Under the pieces are notes generated by a model. The model was given only the letters and a program-made list of their open reading frames with translations. It did no database searches and was not told the DNA's origin. From Chitinophaga oryziterrae (GTDB taxonomy: Bacteria; Bacteroidota; Bacteroidia; Chitinophagales; Chitinophagaceae), in NCBI RefSeq assembly GCF_009758125.1, contig NZ_WRXO01000004.1, positions 186,001-250,000 of the forward strand: a DNA stretch of 64,000 bases, in the 5' to 3' direction. The translations under genes and the position numbers were made by a program. Shown in pieces: positions 24,892-34,210 of the stretch. Within the stretch, counting starts at the first letter, position 1. Each line of letters starts with the position of its first letter.

Positions 24892-26373
24892 ATGACAACA
24901 GATCAACTGGTACAGGCTTTCAGCTGGACGCTGATCCATTCATTATGGCAGGGATTACTGCTGTCCGTTATTACAGGTGTAGTACTGATGCTCACAAAAC
25001 GATCGTCTTCGGCTATCCGTTATAACCTGATATTGTTACAGCTGCTGCTGTTTATAACAGGCTGCGTGTTTACTTTCGCCTGGGAGTGGCAGCAGAACCA
25101 GTTGCAGACCATTGATTTCTTACACCTGCAGGCCGATAATATCAAACAATATACGCAAACTGTTATCAGTTATTTCTCGGCAAATGCGCCTATGGTGTTG
25201 TTGTTATGGTTTGTGTTATTTATAGCGAGAGCAGTGAAAATGATGGGCGGACTGGTATACCTCCGTCGTGCCAGATATAAGAACATTTATTCCCCGGAAG
25301 ATTTCTGGAAAGACAAAATTGTGTTGCTCTGTGAGCAGCTACGGATAAAAAAAGCAGTTACTTTATTCGAATCCGGATATGTGAAAATGCCCCTGATAAT
25401 AGGACATTTCAAACCGGTGATACTGATACCTGCAGGCTTATTGGCCGGACTGCCTGCCAGTCAGGTAGAAGCAGTGCTGTTACATGAACTGGCACATATC
25501 CGTCGTAATGATTATTGCGTAAATCTCTTGCAGAATATTATGGAAGCGATCTTCTTTTTTAACCCCGGATTATTGTGGATATCATCATTATTACGAGATG
25601 AACGTGAGCATTGTTGTGATGATATCGCTTTGGCACAAACGAAAAATAAGCGGGAGTTTATAGAAGCGCTGATCAGCTTTAAAGAACATAGTAATAATTA
25701 TGCGGTCGCTTTTCCCGGAAAGAAAAATCACCTGTTGCAAAGAGTGAGCCGTATCATTCATAATAAGAATAATACACTCAATCCAATAGAGAAAGTGTTT
25801 TTCATGACAGGGATCTTAATCCTTGCTGTGATGGTGACTGCAGCCGGTGTAATGGAGGTGAGGACGATCGTGAAAGAAGAGCATGTTGTACTACAGGAAC
25901 AACAACCTGTGCAAAAAACGGTTAAACCGGTTGTTAAGCATAAGAAGATAAAACAGGTGAAGGAAATAAAACGGGTAGAACCAACAGACGCCGAAGAAGC
26001 GGAAAGAGACCGGGAACAGGCGATACTGGATCAGGAAGAGGCATTAAACGATCAGGAACAGGCCGCCCGCGATAAAGAACAATTCATGCGTGACAAGGAA
26101 CAGGCACATCAACAGGCCATCCGTGATAAAGAACAGGCGCAAAGAGATCGTGAACAGGCTGCAAAAGATCGCGAACAAGCTGTTAAAGACAGAATGCAGG
26201 CCGACAGAGATCGTATGCAGGCGCAAAGAGACCGCGAACAGGCCGACAGAGACCGCGCCCAGGCAGATAAGGACAGGGAGCAGGCCCGCCGGGATATAGA
26301 ACAGGCGCAGAGAGACCGGTTACGAGCCGATAGAGAAAGAGAACAGGCGATGAGGGATAAGCAACCTCAATAA
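24892..26373 (+). CDS. BlaR1-type M56 membrane metallopeptidase with heptad-repeat tail
   Basis: 493 residues. Membrane segments near residues 12-33, 43-63 and 98-113, then the M56 catalytic domain with HELAHI (His198, Glu199, His202), and a further membrane segment near 304-325 (VFFMTGILILAVMVTAAGVM). In classical BlaR1 a penicillin-sensor domain follows; here it is replaced by a Lys-rich linker and about 17 seven-residue repeats of the type (R/K)DREQAx from about residue 371 to the end. This tail is expected outside the cytoplasm. The next gene encodes a secreted protein with the same repeats, suggesting a partner. Confidence 0.88.
   Translation: MTTDQLVQAFSWTLIHSLWQGLLLSVITGVVLMLTKRSSSAIRYNLILLQLLLFITGCVFTFAWEWQQNQLQTIDFLHLQADNIKQYTQTVISYFSANAPMVLLLWFVLFIARAVKMMGGLVYLRRARYKNIYSPEDFWKDKIVLLCEQLRIKKAVTLFESGYVKMPLIIGHFKPVILIPAGLLAGLPASQVEAVLLHELAHIRRNDYCVNLLQNIMEAIFFFNPGLLWISSLLRDEREHCCDDIALAQTKNKREFIEALISFKEHSNNYAVAFPGKKNHLLQRVSRIIHNKNNTLNPIEKVFFMTGILILAVMVTAAGVMEVRTIVKEEHVVLQEQQPVQKTVKPVVKHKKIKQVKEIKRVEPTDAEEAERDREQAILDQEEALNDQEQAARDKEQFMRDKEQAHQQAIRDKEQAQRDREQAAKDREQAVKDRMQADRDRMQAQRDREQADRDRAQADKDREQARRDIEQAQRDRLRADREREQAMRDKQPQ
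26002..26370 (+). repeat. 21-base imperfect tandem repeats coding heptads (M56 tail)
   Basis: About 17 imperfect 21-base units, most encoding xRDxEQA or xKDREQA, with one interruption of four residues (HQQA). Codons vary between units, so the peptide rather than the DNA sequence appears to be kept. Confidence 0.85.
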
Positions 26374-26468
26374 TAAATCCACTTCATTTTATTAGCATTA
26401 TTAACATTCACTGAAAAGTGAACAGGAATCGTATTGCCCTTTTTAAACCTTTTAAAAATTAAAAAACC

Positions 26469-27248
26469 ATGAAAAGAATGTATGTATTCATCTTCGCAGC
26501 TTTACTGTTTACAACAGCCGCGAATGCACAAAAATCCATTAAAACAACTAACAGAACGTATAACAGCGATGACCAGGTAGAAAGCATCAACATGGACATG
26601 AATGGTGTGAGTTATAAAATGAAAAAAGTGAAAGGGGAGATGACAGAATTCTCTGTAGATGGTAAATTAATTCCTGCTGCTAACTGGGGTGATTACCGCA
26701 CTGTTATTAATGACATCAATGAACAGGTAGAAAAGGACAAGATCCAGGCTAAGAAAGACCGTGCGCAGGCAAAGCTGGACCGTGCGCGGGCAAAGCTGGA
26801 CCGTGCACAGGCAGATAGAGATCGTGAACAGGCGGAAAAAGACCAGGAGCAGGCTGCAAGGGACAGGGCACAGGCAGAAAAGGACCGCGAACAGGCCGGG
26901 AAAGATCGTATACAGGCAGATAAAGACCGCGAACAGGCGGTTAAAGACAGGGCCCAGGCAGAGAAAGACCGCGAGCAGGCAAAATTAGATCGTATACAGG
27001 CCGATAAAGACAGAGCACAGGCTGCAGAAGATCGTAAAATGATGGCAAGTCTGATCGATGATCTGATCCATGATAAAATTGTTCCGGATAAACAGAGTAT
27101 CGAAGACCTGGTTATCTCAAAAAACGGAATGGTAGTAAATGGGATACAACAACCAGATAACGTATTTAAAAAATACAAAGAGAAATATCCCCGTTTTGCA
27201 CATCTGACTTATGGCAATCACGGTACTACTATAAGTAATAATAATTAA
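26469..27248 (+). CDS. Secreted heptad-repeat protein, third gene of the BlaI-M56 operon
   Basis: 259 residues. Signal peptide 1-20 (ending TAANA-QK). A short domain (residues 21-86) with a VSYKMKKVKGEMTEFSVDG motif is followed by 14 uninterrupted heptads (residues 88-185; EKDREQA, DKDRIQA and similar) and a C-terminal domain (186-259) containing MMASLIDDLIHDKIVPDKQSIEDLVIS. The repeats match the tail of the preceding M56 peptidase. It probably forms a long charged alpha-helix or coiled coil in the periplasm and may be the sensor, ligand or substrate of the peptidase. No known family assigned. Confidence 0.8.
   Translation: MKRMYVFIFAALLFTTAANAQKSIKTTNRTYNSDDQVESINMDMNGVSYKMKKVKGEMTEFSVDGKLIPAANWGDYRTVINDINEQVEKDKIQAKKDRAQAKLDRARAKLDRAQADRDREQAEKDQEQAARDRAQAEKDREQAGKDRIQADKDREQAVKDRAQAEKDREQAKLDRIQADKDRAQAAEDRKMMASLIDDLIHDKIVPDKQSIEDLVISKNGMVVNGIQQPDNVFKKYKEKYPRFAHLTYGNHGTTISNNN
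26730..27023 (+). repeat. 21-base imperfect tandem repeats coding heptads (secreted protein)
   Basis: Fourteen 21-base units encode xxDRxQA heptads without interruption. Same peptide consensus as the repeat block at 26002-26370, about 360 bases upstream in the neighbouring gene. Confidence 0.88.
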
Positions 27249-27259
27249 AGGGGGGAGAA

Positions 27260-27286
27260 GGGGTTGACAAAAAAACTGTCAGCCCC
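27260..27286 (+). terminator. Terminator of the BlaI-M56 operon
   Basis: GGGGTTGACA (27260-27269) and TGTCAGCCCC (27277-27286) form a 10-base-pair stem (one G-T) with a 7-base loop, 11 bases after the stop of the secreted protein gene. Confidence 0.75.
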
Positions 27287-27688
27287 TATATATTAGGATG
27301 TAATGAGGATGCAGGAGGGAAGGATCGAGCGGAAACGGTGTTTTCCGATTCAGCATGAGGATATCTCCGAAAACAGGATCAGTTTGCAGGCTGATGCCGC
27401 CTATACGCATATAAAAGGCGCTATGCCCCAGAAAAACGATGATATCATCAGTACTGTTCAGCCAGAAAGTGTCCGTCGCGATTTCGGGCTGCCATACTTC
27501 CTCTTTCTTTTCTTCCCTGAAAGGAGAGGGGCCAGCTTCCATTTCAGCATGTCCAGGAGGCTGGGGACCTTAAAGGGAGAATGAAGATTTACGAACCTGC
27601 CATTTTTATCTACCGGTGTGCCTTTCCAGTCTATGATCGTCTTAAGTTGCGGATTGCTGATGTTCATGAATGCTAAGATAGTATTCAT
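27279..27688 (-). pseudogene. MBL-fold metallohydrolase fragment, frameshifted and truncated
   Basis: Two overlapping minus-strand frames make one N-terminal part of a UlaG/NAPE-PLD-like protein: first NPQLKTIIDWKGTPVDKNGRF and MLKWKLAPLLSGKK, then after a frameshift near 27510 EEVWQPEIATDTFWLNS and VFLGHSAFYMRIGGISLQTDPVFGD to HPHYILI. The protein ends exactly where the zinc-binding HxHxDH motif should begin. The catalytic part is absent. It is convergent with and touches the terminator of the BlaI-M56 operon. Confidence 0.75.
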
Positions 27689-27910
27689 ACAGCATTAAAA
27701 TCCGCTGAGGGGTATTACTTATTTTCCATCCGTTACAATGATATAACATCCTCCATCCGAACTAAAAATTTATTTTTGCAAAAACCAGACACAAGTCTCA
27801 CACAATCGTATAGTACAGACATCGAAAATTTGCTAACCATTCTTTAGGGGAAAGCCGGCATTTAATAATAGATCCCTTTTGACCATTAAGGGACACAACA
27901 TTTCATATCC

Positions 27911-28114
27911 ATGAATTATCAAGATGAAATGCTGGTACATAACGTAACCGGCAGAAAAGCATTGCCATGTCCAAAATGTAAACGCGCCAATCTGGAAGAC
28001 AGAGTTCCCAGGGCGCTGTTTGTAAAGGTGTTCTTGTGGTTCCTTCCTTTAAGAAGGTATATCTGCTACCGTTGTAACAGGAAATCGTATGTCTGGTACC
28101 GGGGGGAAAAGTGA
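27911..28114 (+). CDS. Small zinc-ribbon membrane-associated protein
   Basis: 67 residues. CPKC (residues 20-23) and CYRC (residues 52-55) form a likely zinc ribbon on either side of a hydrophobic stretch (ALFVKVFLWFLPLRRYI). Basic C-terminus. The pattern resembles small Bacteroidota proteins encoded near envelope genes. It precedes the long leader of the polysaccharide locus but is separated from it by 760 bases. Function unknown. Confidence 0.65.
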   Translation: MNYQDEMLVHNVTGRKALPCPKCKRANLEDRVPRALFVKVFLWFLPLRRYICYRCNRKSYVWYRGEK

Positions 28115-28875
28115 GGAATTTGACAACATGTGTAGTAAACAGTACACATCCCTCTCTCAGGAAGGATTAATTACATATAACATTACCAGCCATCTTATAT
28201 CGTAGTTATTCATCAACTGTTAAATGTTTTATCTATACATTTTTATGCAATAGAGAACAATCTTTCCTTGTTTTTTGTTATCTAAACAGACATTGAAAAA
28301 ACAGAATATGATTTTATTGGTATAAAGTTTGTTTAGTCTGTTTCGAACTCTTAAAAGTACTCGAAAGAATAATACTATCACTAGTAAGACACGCTTTAGG
28401 GTAAAGTTAAATATGTTCAACTTTTTAAAGTCATGTTTAAAGCAGACACCGAGAGAACCACGTTTTTAACTGAATGCCCCGATGATGTGCAATTGATGTT
28501 CGTTACTGCGAACAATACAACAAACCAGTATTTGTTTCTGTTTTTTATATAACTGTTTCGTTACGTATTTATACGCGATTTTATTTTCAGTCAAAATTGT
28601 TTTTTAAAGAGGATAAGACCCTAATTATATTCTGATGTTGATCCGGTGCTGTTTGCAAGGAATATTGGTAGATGAGATGTTTATAATGTTATTATAAATT
28701 GATATTAGAATTAAAAACATTTAATTCTATTCACCTATTCTTAACCAAAAAGTAGACAATATGTATTTATTTTGCACGCAGGTTAGAACAAAAAAAATCT
28801 CAAAAGAAAATTGAGTTAATTCCGAAAATGAGTGTTATGAAAAACTGATATGTTTTAACCTTATCTATTAAACTG
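28115..28875. other. Long AT-rich leader upstream of the polysaccharide locus
   Basis: 760 bases without a recognisable gene. A small hairpin, ATGTGTA (28128-28134) with TACACAT (28143-28149), follows the zinc-ribbon gene. A poor -7-like sequence ending TTTTGC lies near 28770. No JUMPstart/ops element or UpxY-type regulator gene was seen. The main promoter of the 30-kb operon must be here, probably with a long 5' untranslated region. Confidence 0.45.
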
Positions 28876-30807
28876 ATGACTAAGAGATCTTGGATTACCC
28901 CGTCCTGGCTAATATTGTTATTAGATTTAGCCTGTTCTATTGTCGGAATAAGCGTGGCCTTTTTGCTTAGGCTGAATTTTAATCTCGAAGATTTTAATCG
29001 CTACCCCATACAAGGTATTGTATTGGTTGTGGTGAGCGTGAATCTTCTGCTTTCGTTAATATTTCGAACCTATACGGGTATAATACGCTATACCAGTATA
29101 GAAGATATCGGCCGTATTTCGTGCCTGGGACTGATTAGTGCTGCAATATATTATTATGTAGGGATAACTTCATTACACTATAGTAGTATTAATATGTTCC
29201 CGCTCTCCGTGATAGCGATTAACTTTTTCATTAATACATTCTGCCTGTTATCGTATCGACTGTTTGTAAAATGGGCATTCCATTATTATGGCCGTTATGG
29301 CAATATAAACAAGACCAAAGCGGTAATATACAGTGCAGGACATTCCGGTTTAATGGTGCGCAGAGCCATTAATGAAGATGTGGCCGGTAACATCCGCATT
29401 GTAGGATTTCTGGATGATAAACTAACACGTAGTGGTAAGCGTCTCGAAGGATTGCTTATTTATAATACAAGCAGAGCCGCGCTCGAAAAGCTGGTGAAGC
29501 AGGATAAAATTGCACTTGTAATACTTGCAGAAGAATCGATGGAGCCAGATGTGCTAAATAGCCTGGTGGATAATTGTATAGCCCTTAATATTAAGGTGCA
29601 GAAAGTATTGCCTGTAAGTAAATGGATCAGTACCGGATGGAATCCATCCAAACTGCAGGACATCAAAATTGAGGATCTGCTGGACCGTTCTGTAATAAAT
29701 ATCAACAATGAGCAGGTTAACAGTGAAACAAAGGGTAAAGCGATCCTGGTAACAGGTGCCGCCGGTTCCATTGGAAGTGAATTGGTAAAGCAGCTTGTAA
29801 AGGCTGGCCCATCTGTAGTCGTGTTATGTGATAAAGCAGAATCGCCGCTGCATGAACTGGAACTGGAGATGGGAGATGTTGCGCCTGATATAGCTGTTGT
29901 ACCTTTCATCGCGAACATCTGTGACAGGATACGGATGCAGCAATTGTTTGAAGTCTACGAACCAGCTATTGTGTATCATGTTGCTGCTTACAAGCACGTA
30001 CCCATGATGGAAAAAAATCCTTCTATTGCTGTACTCAATAATGTTTTGGGCACCAAAATTCTGGCAGAATTATCAGTAGAATTTGGCGTGGAGAAATTCG
30101 TGATGGTATCTACAGACAAAGCAGTTAATCCGACCAATGTAATGGGAGCTTCAAAGCGTATTGCGGAAATTTTTACACAGTCGTACAGTAATCACGTTAA
30201 TAAGCAGTATAAGAAATCCGGTCCAGTTTATGGCGTGCCTCCAACCAGGTTCATCACTACCCGTTTTGGCAATGTATTAGGTTCCAATGGATCTGTGATA
30301 CCCCGCTTTAAACAGCAGTTGGAAAAAGGAGGTCCGATTACCGTTACACATCCCGACATCACCCGTTATTTCATGACTATTCCGGAAGCCTGCCAGCTTG
30401 TGCTGGAAGCAGGTGCAATGGGGCAGGGAGGAGAGATCTTTGTGTTTGATATGGGGGAGCCGGTGAAGATTGTGGAGCTGGCAAAGAAAATGATCCGGAT
30501 GAGCGGAAGAGAACCTGGGAAAGATATACAAGTAGTGTATACAGGCCTGCGTCCGGGAGAAAAATTGTATGAGGAACTATTGAACAACGCGGAGAATACA
30601 ATAAGCACTTATCACGAAAAGATTATGATTGCAAGAGTTCGTGAATATGATTTCGTAGAAGTGAAAGATAAAATAGAGCATCTTATTGCATCTGCCCATA
30701 AGCATTATCTCACCCCAACCGTAGCTCTGATGAAGCAGTTAGTTCCCGAGTTTATCAGTAAGAATTCTGCGTACGAGCAACTTGATAAGGATAAAATAAA
30801 ATTATAG
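28876..30807 (+). CDS. Membrane NDP-sugar 4,6-dehydratase (CapD/PglF/WbpM-like)
   Basis: 643 residues. Four N-terminal membrane segments (residues 10-130), a first Rossmann-like domain (AVIYSAGHSGLMVRRAI, residues about 148-165), then the catalytic SDR domain with TGAAGSIGSELV near 290 and STDKAVNPTNVMGASKR, the variant in which Met replaces the usual catalytic Tyr. Relatives convert UDP-GlcNAc to UDP-4-keto-6-deoxy-GlcNAc at the membrane. With the reductase at 56132-57061 this would give UDP-QuiNAc or a similar lipid-linked first sugar. First gene of the locus. Confidence 0.92.
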   Translation: MTKRSWITPSWLILLLDLACSIVGISVAFLLRLNFNLEDFNRYPIQGIVLVVVSVNLLLSLIFRTYTGIIRYTSIEDIGRISCLGLISAAIYYYVGITSLHYSSINMFPLSVIAINFFINTFCLLSYRLFVKWAFHYYGRYGNINKTKAVIYSAGHSGLMVRRAINEDVAGNIRIVGFLDDKLTRSGKRLEGLLIYNTSRAALEKLVKQDKIALVILAEESMEPDVLNSLVDNCIALNIKVQKVLPVSKWISTGWNPSKLQDIKIEDLLDRSVININNEQVNSETKGKAILVTGAAGSIGSELVKQLVKAGPSVVVLCDKAESPLHELELEMGDVAPDIAVVPFIANICDRIRMQQLFEVYEPAIVYHVAAYKHVPMMEKNPSIAVLNNVLGTKILAELSVEFGVEKFVMVSTDKAVNPTNVMGASKRIAEIFTQSYSNHVNKQYKKSGPVYGVPPTRFITTRFGNVLGSNGSVIPRFKQQLEKGGPITVTHPDITRYFMTIPEACQLVLEAGAMGQGGEIFVFDMGEPVKIVELAKKMIRMSGREPGKDIQVVYTGLRPGEKLYEELLNNAENTISTYHEKIMIARVREYDFVEVKDKIEHLIASAHKHYLTPTVALMKQLVPEFISKNSAYEQLDKDKIKL

Positions 30808-30889
30808 TATATACAAAACGTTTGTTTGACGGTATAGCTATTGTTATGAACAATAAAACAGATGCATTTAAACACCCAGTTATATAATA

Positions 30890-31738
30890 ATGAGAATTAC
30901 TAATTTCGGGAAGCACCGCAAACTCCCCTTTTCTGCCCTACTGATGCTCTCCACAGGCATTATTGTTATGTATGCAAGTTCATGTTCTACTCCAAGAAAT
31001 ATTACGTATTTCAAGGATGTTCCGGATAGTGTTAAACAAAAGCTTGTTGATCAGTCTGTGTATAATACACCAGTGATCCAGCCGGATGATATTCTTACGG
31101 TTACAATACTTACACTTGACCCCACTGCGACTGCCGTATTGAATCAACAGAGTGCTATTTCGGGACCTTCAAATAATAATACAAATAATAGTAGCAGCAT
31201 CAATACCCCCGGAGGTAATGCAAGTGTATACCTGGTGGATAGAGATGGATATGTAATACTTCCTTTACTTGGCAAAGTATCTGTAAAGGGTAGGACAACA
31301 GACCAGGTACGAGATGATATTCGTACGAAGGCCACCGAATATTATAAAGATCCTGTAGTAAACGTACGTTTCGCCAATTTCAAAATAACAGTATTGGGAG
31401 ACGTAAATAAACCATCCTCCTATATTATGCCAAATGAGAAAGTTACCCTGCTGGATGCGTTGGGAATGGCCGGTGATCTTACTATTTATGGCAAAAGGGA
31501 AAACGTGATGTTAATCAGGGATAATATTAATGGGAAAAAGGAAATTGTAAGATTCAATTTGAATGATAGTAAAATATTTTCCTCTCCCTACTTTTATCTT
31601 CATCAGGGAGACGTTATATATGTAGAACCGAATAAGGCTAAAGTTTCCGGATCCGATATGGAACAGGTTAGACGAATTTCCATTTTTGCTTCCATCCTAT
31701 CTGTAGTCATCATAATTGTAACAAGAATTAACTTCTAA
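30890..31738 (+). CDS. Polysaccharide export outer-membrane lipoprotein (Wza-type OPX)
   Basis: 282 residues. N-terminal signal with lipobox MYASSC-STP. Poly_export domain (VIQPDDILTVTILTLDPTATAVLN, YLVDRDGYVILPLLGKVSVKGRT) and SLBB domain (ITVLGDVNKPSSYIMPNEKVTLLDALGMAGDLT). A C-terminal hydrophobic helix (IFASILSVVIIIVTRI) is typical of Bacteroidota OPX proteins. It forms the export pore or adaptor for the polymer across the outer membrane. It lies 18 bases before the tyrosine kinase gene, its usual partner. Confidence 0.94.
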   Translation: MRITNFGKHRKLPFSALLMLSTGIIVMYASSCSTPRNITYFKDVPDSVKQKLVDQSVYNTPVIQPDDILTVTILTLDPTATAVLNQQSAISGPSNNNTNNSSSINTPGGNASVYLVDRDGYVILPLLGKVSVKGRTTDQVRDDIRTKATEYYKDPVVNVRFANFKITVLGDVNKPSSYIMPNEKVTLLDALGMAGDLTIYGKRENVMLIRDNINGKKEIVRFNLNDSKIFSSPYFYLHQGDVIYVEPNKAKVSGSDMEQVRRISIFASILSVVIIIVTRINF

Positions 31739-31756
31739 ATTTTCATTTATTTTCTT

Positions 31757-34177
31757 ATGTCTGAAAATATTCACACTAACGGTATTTTAAAAACGAATGG
31801 CACATTTTCCGGTGAACAGGAAGAGGAAGATGGGTTGAATTTGAGAAAAATACTTGATAAACTAATTGGGCGATGGTATTTGTTTTTGATTTTTATAAGC
31901 CTTGGGGGGGTAGGAGCGTGGTTGTTCCTGCGTTATTCAACTCCCAGTTATAAGATAAGTGCCAAAATACTTGTGCAGGATGATAAAAAAGACGGTGGCA
32001 TCCCAGGCCAGGAGATATTGCAGGAATTAGAAATGTTCAGCAGTAAAAGTAACGTAGACAATGAAGTAGAGATACTTAAATCCCGTTCGTTAATGGAAAA
32101 AGTAGTGAGGGATTTGCGATTAAATGTAAGTTATTGGGTAGAAGGCCGGGTGAAAAAAGGGGAGCAATTTTCTAAACTTCCTTTTTCTTTCAGATGGATC
32201 TATCTGAAAGATACACTCAGTCAGGCAAATTACACATTGGAGGTATTGACTGAAAATAAATTTTTATTAAAAGGGAAGGATCTAAGTAAAGAAGCTTCCT
32301 GGAATGATACATTGCATTTACCGGAGGGGATTGTCCAGATTATTCGTGATACTCAATTTGATTTGAATAACAAAGAATATATGGTGAAAATATCTTCAAT
32401 TGATAATACTGTTGAAGCATATAAAAACTTATTGGAGATAACTATTCCCAATAAACAGGTAAGCACAATAGATCTTACTATCACAGATGCCCTTCCTGAA
32501 AAGGGGGAGAAGGTGTTGAACCGGTTAATGGATACATATTTAAATGCAAGTATTGAAGACAAAAACAGGATAGTTGACAGTACGATTACTTTCATTGATA
32601 ATCGTTTAATTATCGTAACAAAAGAACTGTCAGGCGTAGAAAAAGATATACAGCAATTTAAACAGTCCAATGAGCTTGCTGATCTGGGAGAACAATCCAA
32701 ATTACTGGTTTCAAATACTGGTGATTTCCTAAAGCTATTAACAGAGCAGCAGGTAAGATTAAATGTCGTTGAATCGCTGGAACAATACATGAAGGATGAG
32801 CAAAATAACAGACGTGTTGTCCCTTCAGCAGCACTCTTGCAGGATCCTACATTTTTAGGGATTGTGGAAAAATATAATATGCTGCAATTAGAGCGGGAGA
32901 GACTTTTAATGTCCAACACAGAATCCAATCCCGTAATCAAAAATATCGATCAGCAATTAACAGGTTTGCGTGCAGGTTTGCGAAACAATCTTTCTTCTTT
33001 AAAGCAAAACATACAGGTTGGAATAAATGAGTTACAAAGGAACGCTAATTCACTAAATCAAAAAATACGTGAAGTTCCAGGTAAGGAGCGGGTCTTTTTA
33101 GATTATTCACGTCAACAGGTTGTTAAACAGGAATTATATTTGTTCTTATTGAAGAAGAGGGAAGAGTCCGCCATTTCCAAAGCATCCAACATCGCTATAG
33201 CCAAGATCATTGATGCAGGAAAAAGTGATCCCTTACCATTCAGGCCGAAGCACTCTTTAGCTTATGTTTTAGGACTTATATTTGGTATTGCCGTTCCTTC
33301 GATATGGATGTATTTAGGGGAATTATTAAACAGGCGTGTTGTAAATAAACAGGATATTCTTAGTAATACACCTGTTCCCATATTGGCTGAAATTGGCCAT
33401 AACAAAGAGGAGTTCCAGGTTATTGTTGGAAAGGATGCACATTCGGCCATTTCAGAGCAATTCAGGGCAATACGTACAAATCTCCAGTTTATAATGTCCG
33501 GAATTAATGAGAAGGTTATTCTGCTTACATCAAGTATGAGCGGAGAAGGTAAAACTTTCGTTGCGACCAACCTTGCAGCTGTATTGGCACTATCAGGTAA
33601 AAAGGTAGTGCTGATGGAAATGGATCTGAGGAAACCTAAGATATCCGAGATGTTGGGTGCCGATAATCTTAGTGGTTTTAGTACATATGTAATTGGAAAG
33701 GTTTCAATAGATGAGTTGATTATACCTTCTGGTATTCATGATAATTTTTGGTTGATAACCTCCGGACCTGTTCCGCCAAATCCCTCCGAGTTACTGTTGT
33801 TGGATAGAACAAAAGAACTATTCGCTGAGTTACGGAAGCAATTTGATTACATAATAATTGATACTGCACCGATAGGATTAGTTACTGACGCGCAATTATT
33901 GGGACGATTTGCTGATGCAACACTATATCTCGTCAGACAAGGCTATACGCTCAAGCAGCAAATACAGATTACAAAAGACCTTTACCTGCAAAAGAAAGTT
34001 CCAAAAATTAACCTGATCGTAAATGATGTTAAGTCCAACGGTGGATATGGGTATGGATACGGATATGGATATGGTTATGGATATGGATATGGTTATGGTT
34101 ATGGTTATAGTAGCAATGGCGATGAAAAGAAAAAAAGTATAATTAGAAGAATTCGAAAATATGTTAGAAGTAAATAG
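31757..34177 (+). CDS. wzc: Polysaccharide co-polymerase / tyrosine autokinase (Wzc-type)
   Basis: 806 residues. A Wzz domain with a membrane segment near residues 43-60, long coiled-coil periplasmic part, a second membrane segment near 505-525, then the BY-kinase: Walker A MSGEGKTFVATNLA, Walker A' VVLMEMDLRKPK, Walker B YIIIDTAPIG. The C-terminus carries eleven Gly-Tyr dipeptides, the phosphorylated tyrosine cluster. It controls chain length and export with the OPX protein; the likely cognate phosphatase is partly encoded at the right end of the window. Confidence 0.95.
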   Translation: MSENIHTNGILKTNGTFSGEQEEEDGLNLRKILDKLIGRWYLFLIFISLGGVGAWLFLRYSTPSYKISAKILVQDDKKDGGIPGQEILQELEMFSSKSNVDNEVEILKSRSLMEKVVRDLRLNVSYWVEGRVKKGEQFSKLPFSFRWIYLKDTLSQANYTLEVLTENKFLLKGKDLSKEASWNDTLHLPEGIVQIIRDTQFDLNNKEYMVKISSIDNTVEAYKNLLEITIPNKQVSTIDLTITDALPEKGEKVLNRLMDTYLNASIEDKNRIVDSTITFIDNRLIIVTKELSGVEKDIQQFKQSNELADLGEQSKLLVSNTGDFLKLLTEQQVRLNVVESLEQYMKDEQNNRRVVPSAALLQDPTFLGIVEKYNMLQLERERLLMSNTESNPVIKNIDQQLTGLRAGLRNNLSSLKQNIQVGINELQRNANSLNQKIREVPGKERVFLDYSRQQVVKQELYLFLLKKREESAISKASNIAIAKIIDAGKSDPLPFRPKHSLAYVLGLIFGIAVPSIWMYLGELLNRRVVNKQDILSNTPVPILAEIGHNKEEFQVIVGKDAHSAISEQFRAIRTNLQFIMSGINEKVILLTSSMSGEGKTFVATNLAAVLALSGKKVVLMEMDLRKPKISEMLGADNLSGFSTYVIGKVSIDELIIPSGIHDNFWLITSGPVPPNPSELLLLDRTKELFAELRKQFDYIIIDTAPIGLVTDAQLLGRFADATLYLVRQGYTLKQQIQITKDLYLQKKVPKINLIVNDVKSNGGYGYGYGYGYGYGYGYGYGYGYSSNGDEKKKSIIRRIRKYVRSK
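34043..34108 (+). repeat. Eleven tandem Gly-Tyr hexanucleotide units
   Basis: Eleven units of GGN-TAY, mostly GGATAT or GGTTAT, encode the tyrosine-rich kinase tail. Near-identical 6-base units can change number by slippage without shifting the frame. Confidence 0.9.
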
Positions 34178-34210
34178 AATTTAGTGCTTGTTGAAATTTT
34201 TGTCGACAAA

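Noticed and set aside
24892..26373. True beta-lactam-sensing BlaR1
   Set aside because: No penicillin-binding sensor domain follows the peptidase part; no SxxK/SxN/KTG set and no beta-lactamase gene nearby.
26002..27023. Possible CRISPR array or DNA satellite
   Set aside because: The 21-base units are coding and in frame, vary at codon third positions and have no spacers.
26693..27178. 161-codon antisense frame across the heptad repeats
   Set aside because: Produced by the repetitive sense codons; composition is low complexity without any start context or domain.
28229..28420. Minus-strand open frame of 63 codons in the long leader
   Set aside because: Composition reflects AT-rich DNA, mostly Phe, Leu, Ile, Lys and Asn; no recognisable motif.
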